Shown here piece by piece: positions 7,419 to 15,400 of a DNA stretch of 17,859 nt. The position numbers were made by a program, and so were the translations under genes. The notes under the pieces are model-generated. The model was not told where the DNA came from and searched no databases. It was given only the letters and a program-made list of their open reading frames with translations. Each line of letters starts with the position of its first letter. The first letter of the stretch is position 1. Location of the stretch: positions 1 through 17,859 of the forward strand of contig NZ_JYJG01000392.1 of NCBI RefSeq assembly GCF_000955955.1, in the 5' to 3' direction. Source of the DNA: Lentzea aerocolonigenes (lineage in GTDB: Bacteria; Actinomycetota; Actinomycetes; Mycobacteriales; Pseudonocardiaceae).

Positions 7419-9824
7419 CTGTCTCGGCACGTCCGCCGGGTTGCGCGCCAGGTCGAACGCGCCGAACGAGCCGGTCATCCCGCTCGCGGCACGCCACTCC
7501 ACGAAGCGCACGTCGTCGAGGTCGAGAGCACCCGCGCGTCCGTCGGGCGCGCGGTTCAGCCCCGTGTACATCATGATCATGTTGCCCGCGCCGTCCGGCG
7601 TGGTCAGGTCGTTCGTCGTCAGGTCGATCGTCACCTGGTGCCAGCCGCCGTCGGACGGCACCTGCACGGCGCGGGTGATCGTCGTGAGGACGACCGAATC
7701 CGGATCTTCGGTCGGATCGCTGTCGTCGAAGTGGTAGACGTCGAACCGGAAGTACGCGCTCTCCGATCCCGTGCCGCGGACCATCGCCCGGACCGAGTAG
7801 GACGGTTCGGGATCGGCCGGTGCCGAGTTCGGCGTGTACGTGCGATGTCGCGGCACCGGAATCCGCGCGATGGCGCGGGTCTGCACCGACTTGCCCGCCG
7901 CCGCGCTGAGCCGCAGGAACCGCTGCCCCTGCGGAGTCGGCCCGACCTGCGAACTCTCCGTCGTGCCACCGGCTTTCCAGTGCGTGGCCGAGTCGGCGGC
8001 ACCATCGGCCGTCTCGTCCTCGAAGCCGCCCCAGCCGAACAGGTCGCGTCCCACCTCGACGCCGTCACCGCTCACCGGACGCACGAGGGTGCCCGGTGCG
8101 GCGAGATCGACGACTCCGTGCGCCGGCACTGCGACCGTTCTGGTCTCCGGGAGAGTGCTCGCGGCGGTGATTCGTCCGGTGTTGTGCTCGACGACCAGTT
8201 GCGCGGGGATCACGTCCGGCGCCGGTTGTTTCAGGTACGCGCGCACAGCGCCGGTGCGGTCGCGGTCGGTGGACGCGGGCATCAGGCCGAGTTCCCAGAT
8301 CCGGCCGAGCACCCGGCGCGCTGCATCACCGGTGAGCGGCACCGGCCGGTAGTCGACGAGCTCCAACGGCAGCAGCCGCGCCTCCAGCAGCTGGTCGCCG
8401 TCCCACACCGTGCGCACGACGACGCTCGCGAAGGTGGACAGGAAGTTCTGGTCGAACACGAAGTTGCCGAGGCTGTAGACGATCAGGTGACCCTTGTACC
8501 ACTCGACGCCCTGCAACACGTGGGGGTGATGCCCGATCACGATGTCCGCGCCCGCGTCGATGGCGGCGCGGGCCATCGAGCGCACGTTGTCCGACGCCGC
8601 GTCCTGGAACTGGAAGCCCGCGTGCAGCTGCACGACGGTGAGCTGGTTCTGCGCTGACAGCTGGGCTATCCGGGCGGGGGAGGCCACCGGGTCCCAGCGG
8701 GCGGCGCCGCCGTGCCCCCGGCGGGCGACCCAGTCCTGCAACTCGGGGTAGACGGCGACGAGCGACTTCCACATCTCGGCCTTCACCGCGTCCGGTGCCG
8801 CGCTCTCGGCCTTCCGGTAGGCGTCCCAGGCCTGGCCGATGCGACGCGGAGCGGTGGCGACCGAACCGAATCCCCACGGCCGCGCGTCGTACCGCCAGGT
8901 GTCGTCCAGTGTCGCGTCCGCCGGCCTAGGCTCGGCGGCGTCCGGGTACGCGCCGTTGACGAAGTCGCCGTCGACACTGGTGAAGGCGGCGACGGCCACA
9001 GCGGTTCCGTTGACGGTCCGGCGGAACGGGACCGCCGCACCTTCCGGCGTCACGTCCGCGCCGACCATCCCGATGCCGGCTTCCGCGAGCGCGGTGCGCG
9101 TGTCGGCGACGCCCTGGTCGAGGAAGTCGCGGGAGTGGTTGTTCGCGAGGACCGCGCAGTCGACGCCGAGCGCTTTCAGACCGGCGGTCGTGGCGGAGGC
9201 GGACTTCAGGATGAAACGCTTCTGCGGATAGGCCTTGTCCGCGGGCAGGTCGCTGACGACGCTTTCCAGGTTGACCGTGCGGAAGTCGGCGGCGGCGAAC
9301 GCGGGCGCGAACGCCGACACCACGTGCTCGGCGCCGCGAGCCGCGTCCTGCCGCGGGACGAGCGGACCGCCGTCGTCCGGGTCCGCGTACCGGCGTCCGA
9401 ACATCACGTCACCGGCCGAGTGCATGGCGAACCGGCCCTGCTTGCGGTCGAACAGCTTCACCGTCACCGGACCGTCCTCATCGGACTTTCCGAGTGGGAC
9501 CGGCTCGGGGAGGTGGCCGGGTGCCTCGACGACCGCGAGCACGGGCCCGCGCAACACGGGTGTGGACACAGCTCCGCCCTGATCACCGTTCAGGCGTTCG
9601 GTCTTCTCGCCGTGCAACGTCACCGTCGCGTTGGGAACACCTCTGCCGGACTCGTCGACCACGTTGAGCCGCAACGAGAATCCGAGCACGTTGTGCTGGT
9701 CCTCGCACGCGTCGCAGCCGCGCATGACACCGATCGCGCGGAACGCCACGACGAGAACCATGATCAGCAAAACGGCCAGTGCCAACGAGAGCACGGCGGA
9801 ACGGGTACGCCAGAGTCGACTCAT
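7392..9824 (-). CDS. pgsA: PgsA/CapA, poly-gamma-glutamate export/assembly protein with extra domains
   Basis: An 810-residue protein from ATG 9824; the ribosome site is weak, but the start precedes the only membrane anchor (residues 11-30). A CDAC motif (37-40) follows the anchor. Residues about 48-125 look like an Ig-like carboxypeptidase-regulatory fold (LRLNVVDESGRGVPNATVTLHG). The PGA_cap metallophosphoesterase-like domain spans about 132-500, with SAGDVMFGRRY (Asp139), VNLESVVS (184-191), LANNHSRDF (226-234) and VIGHHPHVLQGVEWYKGHLIVYSLGNFVF (429-457). The usual HWGxE block appears to be LHAGFQFQD (400-408), so an acidic residue is replaced. A C-terminal beta-sandwich of roughly 200 residues (about 585-785, GWGGFEDE to LDLDDVRFVEW) resembles a carbohydrate-binding jelly roll. 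Bacillus PgsA is about half this size. It should sit on the outer face with PgsB and PgsC, although it is transcribed separately. Confidence 0.88.
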   Translation of the reverse strand: MSRLWRTRSAVLSLALAVLLIMVLVVAFRAIGVMRGCDACEDQHNVLGFSLRLNVVDESGRGVPNATVTLHGEKTERLNGDQGGAVSTPVLRGPVLAVVEAPGHLPEPVPLGKSDEDGPVTVKLFDRKQGRFAMHSAGDVMFGRRYADPDDGGPLVPRQDAARGAEHVVSAFAPAFAAADFRTVNLESVVSDLPADKAYPQKRFILKSASATTAGLKALGVDCAVLANNHSRDFLDQGVADTRTALAEAGIGMVGADVTPEGAAVPFRRTVNGTAVAVAAFTSVDGDFVNGAYPDAAEPRPADATLDDTWRYDARPWGFGSVATAPRRIGQAWDAYRKAESAAPDAVKAEMWKSLVAVYPELQDWVARRGHGGAARWDPVASPARIAQLSAQNQLTVVQLHAGFQFQDAASDNVRSMARAAIDAGADIVIGHHPHVLQGVEWYKGHLIVYSLGNFVFDQNFLSTFASVVVRTVWDGDQLLEARLLPLELVDYRPVPLTGDAARRVLGRIWELGLMPASTDRDRTGAVRAYLKQPAPDVIPAQLVVEHNTGRITAASTLPETRTVAVPAHGVVDLAAPGTLVRPVSGDGVEVGRDLFGWGGFEDETADGAADSATHWKAGGTTESSQVGPTPQGQRFLRLSAAAGKSVQTRAIARIPVPRHRTYTPNSAPADPEPSYSVRAMVRGTGSESAYFRFDVYHFDDSDPTEDPDSVVLTTITRAVQVPSDGGWHQVTIDLTTNDLTTPDGAGNMIMMYTGLNRAPDGRAGALDLDDVRFVEWRAASGMTGSFGAFDLARNPADVPRQLPAEVKRP

Positions 9825-9914
9825 CCGAGAAGTCCAAACTTCGGGTTCGTTCTGGCGGCGTGACTCACATGGTGGCGCTTCTCCGTCTCGAAAGCACCGG
9901 CCGTACGGGGGTGC

Positions 9915-9945
9915 CGGGAATAGACTACTTACTGTACTATTCCCG
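9915..9945. promoter_or_regulatory. Inverted repeat CGGGAATAG-N13-CTATTCCCG upstream of pgsA
   Basis: Perfect 9-bp arms at 9915-9923 and 9937-9945 are separated by the AT-rich 13-nt spacer ACTACTTACTGTA. The centre is about 105 nt upstream of the pgsA ATG. It may be an operator or a transcript hairpin; the spaced symmetry at roughly two helical turns (24 bp between arm centres) suits a dimeric regulator. Confidence 0.5.
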
Positions 9946-10068
9946 CGCGGACACGCATTTGCGCAGGTAGAAGCCCTGCTTGCAGCGTACTCGAAAATCG
10001 CTCGTCCATTGTGGAAGATCGTTTGAGTCGTCGGCGATTTCGGATCTTGTACCGGGACGGATTGCGTC

Positions 10069-10098
10069 TTGACCGGGATGACCAGAGGCGAGTATAGG
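10069..10098 (+). promoter_or_regulatory. Promoter of the intact NlpC/P60-like gene
   Basis: TTGACC (10069-10074), an 18-nt spacer, then TATAGG (10093-10098) form a good housekeeping-type promoter. The predicted transcription start is near 10105, giving a leader of about 50 nt before the ATG at 10156. Confidence 0.6.
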
Positions 10099-10103
10099 TC
10101 TTA

Positions 10104-10122
10104 GTTAGGAAACTTTCCTAAC
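10104..10122. promoter_or_regulatory. Perfect 19-bp palindromic operator GTTAGGAAACTTTCCTAAC
   Basis: Nine-bp arms GTTAGGAAA and TTTCCTAAC flank a single central C. The palindrome starts at the predicted transcription start, so a bound protein would block initiation or early elongation. The sequence class (AGGAAA-N-TTTCCT) seems familiar to me from upstream regions of secreted-enzyme genes in actinomycetes, but I cannot name the regulator with confidence. No second copy was noticed in the window. Confidence 0.7.
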
Positions 10123-10155
10123 GGATGGCGTCCGAGAAAGGTGCAGGCAGACGCG

Positions 10156-11103
10156 ATGAAAACGTTGCCATTGCTCGTCTTCGCGATTCTCCTCGCCGTG
10201 CCGATTCCGTCCGCGGGTGCGGAAATGCCACGCCGCCTGGACTTCGTGCGGGTCGACGATCCGCCGCGCACGTTGGTCCTCAACGCGCTCGGCGACCGGC
10301 TGGCGACGCTGACGGACGGCGCGCGTACGGCCGTCTTCCGAGGTCCTGCCAGGACTTTCACCGAACCCGAGGTCACCACCGCGTCGGTCACCACGCAGGA
10401 GTGGGTCAGAATCGCTCCGCGCCAGTGGCGTGCGGACGGTGAGAAAGATCCAGTCCTCCGCCAGTGGGTCGAGAACGCGCTGACCGACCGCACTCCGGAC
10501 GTGCTGGACATCTCGATGCAGTACCGCCGGAACACCCCGGATCTGCGTGACGACAAGGGAATCCGGTACGCGGGCCGCGCGTTCTTCGGTCCGATGATCA
10601 ACGGCGAGCGACTCAGCGACGCCGACTTCAACGACTACCTCGGCACCTCGTGGACCTCTGCGGACGGGGTCGTCCGTCCCCCCGACCCCGTTCGCAAGGA
10701 CTCCTTGGACTGCAGCGGTTTTCTCCGGATGGTGCTCGGCTACCGCTCCGGCTACCCGTTGGGCTGGGCACCCTCGCGGGCCCGGCTGCCCAGACAGGCC
10801 AAGGACTACAGCTCCGGAGCCCCTGGCCCGGTGGTGGTCGCGGACACCGGCGCCCGTCCGTCCGACGAGCAGCTGGAACGTGTGCAGACCGGCGACATCC
10901 TGGCGTTCGACCTCGACCCGGCCGACGGCCCGCTGCTCGACCACTCCGCGATCTACCTCGGCGTGGACTCGGAAGGCCGGCCGCGGTTCATCTCCAGCCG
11001 CAAGACCTACAACTCGGTGACCATGGGCGACAAGTACGGGGCGTCGGTGCTGACGGGCGACGGTGTGCTGGCCCAGGCGTTCCGGCTGGCCCGCAGAGTC
11101 TGA
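10156..11103 (+). CDS. Secreted NlpC/P60-like cysteine hydrolase (intact catalytic residues)
   Basis: A 315-residue protein. I chose ATG 10156 (MKTLPLLVFAILLAVPIPSAGA, a clean signal peptide with AGA cleavage) over GTG 10141, which would add MQADA and has no spaced ribosome site; the site for 10156 is only AGG at 10145-10147. After the signal comes a beta-rich region shared with the copy at 1509-2465 (LNALGDRLATLTDGARTAVFRGP, TTQEWVRIAPRQW). The NlpC/P60-like core has DCSGFLRMVLGYRSGYPL (nucleophile Cys), VQTGDILAFDLDP and LLDHSAIYLGVDSEGRPRFISSRK (catalytic His). Family members are cell-wall endopeptidases, and several in Bacillus (PgdS type) cut gamma-glutamyl bonds, including PGA. With pgsA divergent next to it, a role in trimming PGA or opening the wall for it is plausible but inferred. 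Confidence 0.82.
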   Translation: MKTLPLLVFAILLAVPIPSAGAEMPRRLDFVRVDDPPRTLVLNALGDRLATLTDGARTAVFRGPARTFTEPEVTTASVTTQEWVRIAPRQWRADGEKDPVLRQWVENALTDRTPDVLDISMQYRRNTPDLRDDKGIRYAGRAFFGPMINGERLSDADFNDYLGTSWTSADGVVRPPDPVRKDSLDCSGFLRMVLGYRSGYPLGWAPSRARLPRQAKDYSSGAPGPVVVADTGARPSDEQLERVQTGDILAFDLDPADGPLLDHSAIYLGVDSEGRPRFISSRKTYNSVTMGDKYGASVLTGDGVLAQAFRLARRV

Positions 11104-11141
11104 CCTGTCACAGGCCGGGGACGCGCCTTGTCCTGCTGGGC

Positions 11142-11492
11142 ATGAGTCATTCACTGGAGTCCAGGACCGGCGTCGACGGCCCGGTCACCGTCGTCAAGAA
11201 CTACACCGTGCCTTCGGCCGAGGCCGACTACTTCGTCGAGGTGTACCAGGAGAACGCGCGGATCATGTCGGCTCAGCCCGGCTTCGTCCGCTCCCGCCTG
11301 CACCGGCCGCTCGCCGGTGGACCCGAGACGCGGTTCGTCCACATCGCCGAGTGGAGGTCCGGCAGCGAGCTGGACAAGGCGACCGCCAACGCCGAGTGGC
11401 ACGCCTCGTTGCAGCGCATGTTCGACGATCCCGGCCTGCACATCACCTCAGAACCCGGTGCTTACCGGGTGGTCGTCGAGCTGCTTCCCTGA
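11142..11492 (+). CDS. Antibiotic-biosynthesis-monooxygenase (ABM) domain protein
   Basis: A 116-residue protein, MSHSLESRTG onward, with a dimeric alpha+beta barrel pattern: VTVVKNYTVPSAEADYFVEVYQENARIMSAQPGFVRSRLHR, then RFVHIAEWRSGSELDKATANAEWHASLQRM. The PGF-S-LH and AEW motifs are typical of ABM/YgiN-like proteins, which act on quinones or haem or serve as small oxygenases. No signal peptide is seen, so it is cytoplasmic. The start ATG 11142 has only a weak ribosome site (CTGGG). It lies 38 nt after the NlpC-like gene and may be read through from it. Its 3' end overlaps the convergent globin gene by 31 nt. The substrate cannot be named. Confidence 0.75.
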   Translation: MSHSLESRTGVDGPVTVVKNYTVPSAEADYFVEVYQENARIMSAQPGFVRSRLHRPLAGGPETRFVHIAEWRSGSELDKATANAEWHASLQRMFDDPGLHITSEPGAYRVVVELLP

Positions 11493-11953
11493 CCCCGGTA
11501 CGGCGGCGCCACGCCCCAGCCCCACTTCGGCACGGGCGCCCCGTGGAACGGCTTGGCGTCCGGTGCGGAGTTCTGCACCGCCAGTCGTGTGCCCCATTCC
11601 AGATAGGACACGAACGCGGCGCGGAACTCCGGATCGGCCGGCAGCCCGACCTCGTCCGCCGCGTCCATGATCAGGTTCAGCCAGCGGCGGCGTTGCTGTT
11701 CCGTGATGGCCCGGCCGAGGTGCTTGGCGAGCATGAACTCGTAGCCGCCGCGCTCTTCGGAGTAGGCGGCGGGCCCGCCGAACACCTCACCCAGCCACAG
11801 GGCCACGTACCGTGCGTGGTCGGGGTCCATGCCGGCGAACACGGGTGCGAGCAGCTCGTCCTCGGCGACGTGGCGGTAAAAGGCCTCGGTGAGCTTGAGC
11901 AACGCGTCGGCGCCACCGGCCCAGGTGTGGAGAGAAGATGTCTCGTTGATCAC
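11462..11953 (-). CDS. Group II truncated haemoglobin
   Basis: A 163-residue globin starting at GTG 11953, with GGAGTGGG just upstream. Key positions are visible: B10 Tyr26 in EAFYRHVAEDELLAPVF, the FGGPAAYSEERGG block (58-70), proximal His78 in AKHLGRAIT and the group II marker Trp91 (G8) in RRRWLNLIMDAADEVGLP. Family members bind oxygen, NO or peroxide at haem and often serve in nitrosative or oxidative stress. After the globin fold comes a Pro/Trp-rich tail of about 30 residues (KPFHGAPVPKWGWGVAPPYRG). It is divergent from the HxlR gene (63 bp between starts), which likely regulates it, and its TAA lies inside the 3' end of the ABM gene. Confidence 0.85.
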   Translation of the reverse strand: MINETSSLHTWAGGADALLKLTEAFYRHVAEDELLAPVFAGMDPDHARYVALWLGEVFGGPAAYSEERGGYEFMLAKHLGRAITEQQRRRWLNLIMDAADEVGLPADPEFRAAFVSYLEWGTRLAVQNSAPDAKPFHGAPVPKWGWGVAPPYRGQGSSSTTTR

Positions 11954-11987
11954 GAAGCCCACTCCAGCATCCGGCGGAACGCCCGGC

Positions 11988-11999
11988 AAGTACGCACTT
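11988..11999. promoter_or_regulatory. Candidate HxlR operator AAGTACGCACTT
   Basis: A short inverted repeat, AAGT-ACGC-ACTT, lies midway in the 63-bp gap between the divergent globin and HxlR genes. HxlR/MarR-like dimers commonly bind TACT/AGTA-type short palindromes next to their own gene. The arms are only 4 bp, so this is tentative. Confidence 0.35.
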
Positions 12000-12016
12000 T
12001 TCGGTGAGGAGCGCCC

Positions 12017-12334
12017 GTGTACCACTGTCCTGTCGAGCTGGCCCTCGACGTCATCGGCGGCAAGTGGCGCGCGGTGATCCTCGCCCACCTCAAGGAACGC
12101 CCGCACTTCTACGGCGAGCTGCGGCGGAAGGTGCCGGGCATCAGCGAGAAGATGTTCGTGCAGCGGTTGCGCGAACTGCAGGACGCCGGTCTGGTGGCGC
12201 GGGCCGAGGTGCCTCCGCACGTCGAGTACTCGCTCACGGAGGAGGGCCGGTCGCTGGGACCCGCGCTCCAAGCCCTCTACGACTGGGGAGTCCGGCGGGC
12301 TGCCCTTACGGGCGAAGTCATCACGCCCGTTTGA
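12017..12334 (+). CDS. HxlR-family transcriptional regulator, possible thiol redox sensor
   Basis: A 105-residue winged-helix protein from GTG 12017 with GGTGAGGAG 6 nt upstream. It begins YHCPVELALDVIGGKWRAVILAHL, the HxlR signature, followed by the recognition region (FYGELRRKVPGISEKMFVQRLRELQDAGLVAR) and wing (VPPHVEYSLTEEGRSL). Cys4 matches the N-terminal cysteine that HxlR members such as YodB and HypR use to sense quinones, diamide or hypochlorite; that is family knowledge. It is divergent from the truncated haemoglobin gene and near an ABM gene, so it probably controls a small oxidative or electrophile response. Confidence 0.88.
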   Translation: MYHCPVELALDVIGGKWRAVILAHLKERPHFYGELRRKVPGISEKMFVQRLRELQDAGLVARAEVPPHVEYSLTEEGRSLGPALQALYDWGVRRAALTGEVITPV

Positions 12335-12361
12335 CTCCTGGCCGAAGGATTCCGTTCGGCC
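12308..12361 (+). terminator. Two hairpins at the end of the HxlR gene
   Basis: ACGGGCG (12308-12314) pairs with CGCCCGT (12324-12330), overlapping the last codons. GGCCGAA (12340-12346) pairs with TTCGGCC (12355-12361) around an 8-nt loop, 6 nt after the stop. There is no U tract. Such U-less GC hairpins are common actinobacterial terminators and would separate the regulator from the protease gene starting at 12411. Confidence 0.5.
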
Positions 12362-12410
12362 GAGGTAGCGTGGCCGTGCCGTCGCCGCCCTCCGAACGAA
12401 GTGAGGCTCC

Positions 12411-15400
12411 ATGCGTCGGCGGACGCTCTCCAGCGCTGTTGCGCTGCTCACGGTCGCGAGTTTCTGCGGTGTCGCGCAAGCGGATCCGATCCCCTTGCCC
12501 GGATCGAACCCGAGAACGGTCACGCTGGTCACCGGCGACAAGGTCGTGCTGGGCGACGCTCCGCGCGTGATCCGCGGGCCTGGGCGTGACCGGATCACCT
12601 TCCACACGGCGAAACGCGACGGCGAGCTGACCGTCGTGCCGTCCGACGCCGCTCGGCTGGTCCAGTCGGGACGGGTGGACGAGCGGCTGTTCAACGTCAC
12701 CGCGCTCGCCCGCGACGGGTTCGACGACGCGCACCGGTCCGACCTGCCGCTGATCGTGACGGGTGGGTTCCACGTCGCCGTGGTGCGTGAGCTGCCGGTG
12801 CTGGGTGGTTCATCCGTTGTGGCCCGCAAGTCCGACCTCGCGTCGTTGTGGAACGCGGGCTTCGACCGGATGTGGCTCAACGGCAAGGCGCGCCTGGCCG
12901 ACGACGTGAGCAACGTCCAGATCGGCGTGCCGGCGGCGTGGCAGGCCGGGTTCACCGGCAAGGGCGTGAAGGTCGCCGACCTCGACGGCGGGTACGACGC
13001 GACGCACCCGGACCTGCGCAACGTGATCGCCACCAAGGACTTCACGGGCACCAGCATCGCCGACGGTTACGGGCACGGCACCCACACCGCGTCCACCATC
13101 GCGGGCTCGGGCGCCGGCTCCGGCGGCAGGTACGTCGGGGTGGCGCCGGACGCTTCGTTGCTGATCGGCAAGGTGTGCGAGGACGACGGTGGCTGCCAGG
13201 AGGACGCGATCATCGCGGGCATGCAGTGGGCGGCCGACCAGGGTGCGTCCATCGTGAACATGTCGCTGGGCGGCGGCCCGACCGACGGCAAGGACCCGCT
13301 GTCGCTCGCGCTCGACAAGATCAGCGCGAAGTCCGGCACGCTGTTCGTCGTCGCGGCGGGCAACGCGGGTGCGGCCCGCAAGGTCGGCAACCCGGCCGCG
13401 GCGGACCTGGCGCTCGCGGTGGGCAGCGTGACGAAGCAGGACGAGCTGTCGCGGTTCTCCAGCCAGGGCCCGCGAATCGTGGACGACGCGATCAAGCCCG
13501 ACATCGCGGCGCCAGGCTCGGACATCATCGCGGCCCGGGCGGCCGGCACGTCGATGGGCACGCCGGTGAACTCCTTGTACACCAGCGCGAACGGCACGTC
13601 GATGGCGACGCCGCACGTGACCGGCGCAGCGGCTTTGCTGTTGCAGCAACACCCTTCGTGGAAAGCGCCGGAACTCAAGGCAGCTCTCATGAACGCTGCG
13701 ACGCCGTTGCCTTCGTTGAGCATCTACCAGCAGGGCACCGGACGCCTCGACGTCGGCCGCGCGGTGTCGTCTCCTGTGCGTGCTTCCGCCGGCAGCGTCA
13801 ACTTCGGGCGCTTTCCGTGGCCTCGCAGCACTTCTCCCGTCACGCGCAAAGTGACGTTCTTCAACTCCGGGGCCAGCGCGTCGACCTTGTCGTTGAAGGC
13901 GCCGGTCACGCTGTCAGCCTCCTCGGTCACCGTGCCCGCCGGCGGTAGCGCATCGGTGGACCTGATGTTCAAGCCGACCGTGGACGGGCTGTTCGGCGAC
14001 TGGCTGACGGCGACGGACGGCTCGCAGGTCGTGCGCGTCGCACTGGGCGCCTCGGTGGAGCAGGAGAGCTACGACCTGACCATCAAGCGCGTGCTGCGCG
14101 GTGACACCGACGAGAGCTGGTTCGGCGGGCTCGTGAACTCCCGGACGGGCCAGTACTTCCGCCTCAAGTTCGCCGACGACGGCCTCGAGGAAGTGCTGCG
14201 GCTGCCGAAGGGCCGGTACGACCTGGTCGGGTTCAGCGAGTCCTCGACGAACGGCAAGCGGTCCGCGTCGGCGATCCTCAAGCCCGGCATCGTGTTGTCC
14301 GCCAACGCGACCGTGACGGCCGACGAGAAGTCCGCCCGACCGGTGTCGGCCAAGGCGGGCGCCGCTCGTCTGAACTCGTACCAGGCGAGCTTGGTGTTCG
14401 GGAAGGAGTCGCTGACGTACGTCGCGGACGCGGACACCGCGCTCTACGCGACGCCGTCCGAGGCCCAGGACCGCGTTCTCGGGTTCTCCTACCGGCCCGT
14501 GCTCGTGCACGGAACCTCGGTCTACAACCTCGTGTTCGCCGACAAGAACCGGGTGCCTTCCGCTCTGTCGTTCGAAGCTCGGAACTTGGCGGTGGTGAAG
14601 GCTTCCTACTATGTTCAGGGCGCTCCGACGACGGCTTCACGATCCGATTCCGGAGCACTGCCGTGGGACGACAGCGCCCTCGGGCTCGCCGACCTGCCGG
14701 TGAAGGTGCCTTCGACGCGCACGGAGTACTACACGCCGGGCGTGGCGTGGACGCAGTCGATGTCCATTTCGGACGGCACGACCTCGGAGTACCTGACCCA
14801 CAACCGGACCTTCCCGCGCGCCGGCTCGTTCACCAACGAGTGGAACCGCGCACCGGTCGGCCCGATCCCCGATCCGGTGACGTGGGACGGTGACTCCGTC
14901 GACATCTCGGTCGCCCTGTTCGCGCCCGGTGACGTCGTGTCGGCGGGCGAGACCGACGGCATCAACGCGGGCGCGATCAAGGGCACGTCCGAGCTGTCGC
15001 GCGACGGCGTGCTGCTCGGCAAGTCGGACACGCCGGGCGGCGGCACCTTCACCGCGACGCCGGGCCCGTTGACGCTGAAGACCTCCGCGACGCGTTCGCA
15101 GAAGTTCTCGGTGGTGGGTTCGCGAGTCGACGCCACCTGGACGTTCAACGGGTCGCGGTTGATGTTCGTACGCGCGTCCGGCAAGGTGTCCGCTCGTGGT
15201 GTGGCGCCGTCCGGAGCGTTCCCGCTGACGTTGCGGGTGGGCGGCAACACGGGTGCCGTGTCGTCGTTCGAGTTCTCGGTCTCCTATGACGACGGCAAGA
15301 CCTGGCATCCCACTCCGGTGACGCCGTCCGGTGAGGCGTACACGGCACAGTTGACGCATCCGGCGGGCAACGGTTTCGTGAGCCTGCGTACCGCGGCGGA

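Larger units (their letters stand above)
9825..10155. other. Divergent regulatory region between pgsA and the intact NlpC/P60-like gene
   Basis: No convincing gene is present in these 331 bp. It is more AT-rich than its surroundings, especially 9915-9945 and 10090-10125. It holds an inverted repeat on the pgsA side and a promoter plus palindromic operator on the plus-strand side, listed separately. Confidence 0.7.

Noticed and set aside
11104..11114. Small palindrome CCTGT-C-ACAGG just after the NlpC-like gene
   Set aside because: Arms of 5 bp are likely by chance in 18 kb, and there is no adjacent promoter element to support an operator.
11954..13057. Extension of the globin frame upstream into the HxlR and protease genes
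   Set aside because: The extra residues are low-complexity antisense of two well-supported genes. GTG 11953 has a ribosome site and gives a normal globin N-terminus.
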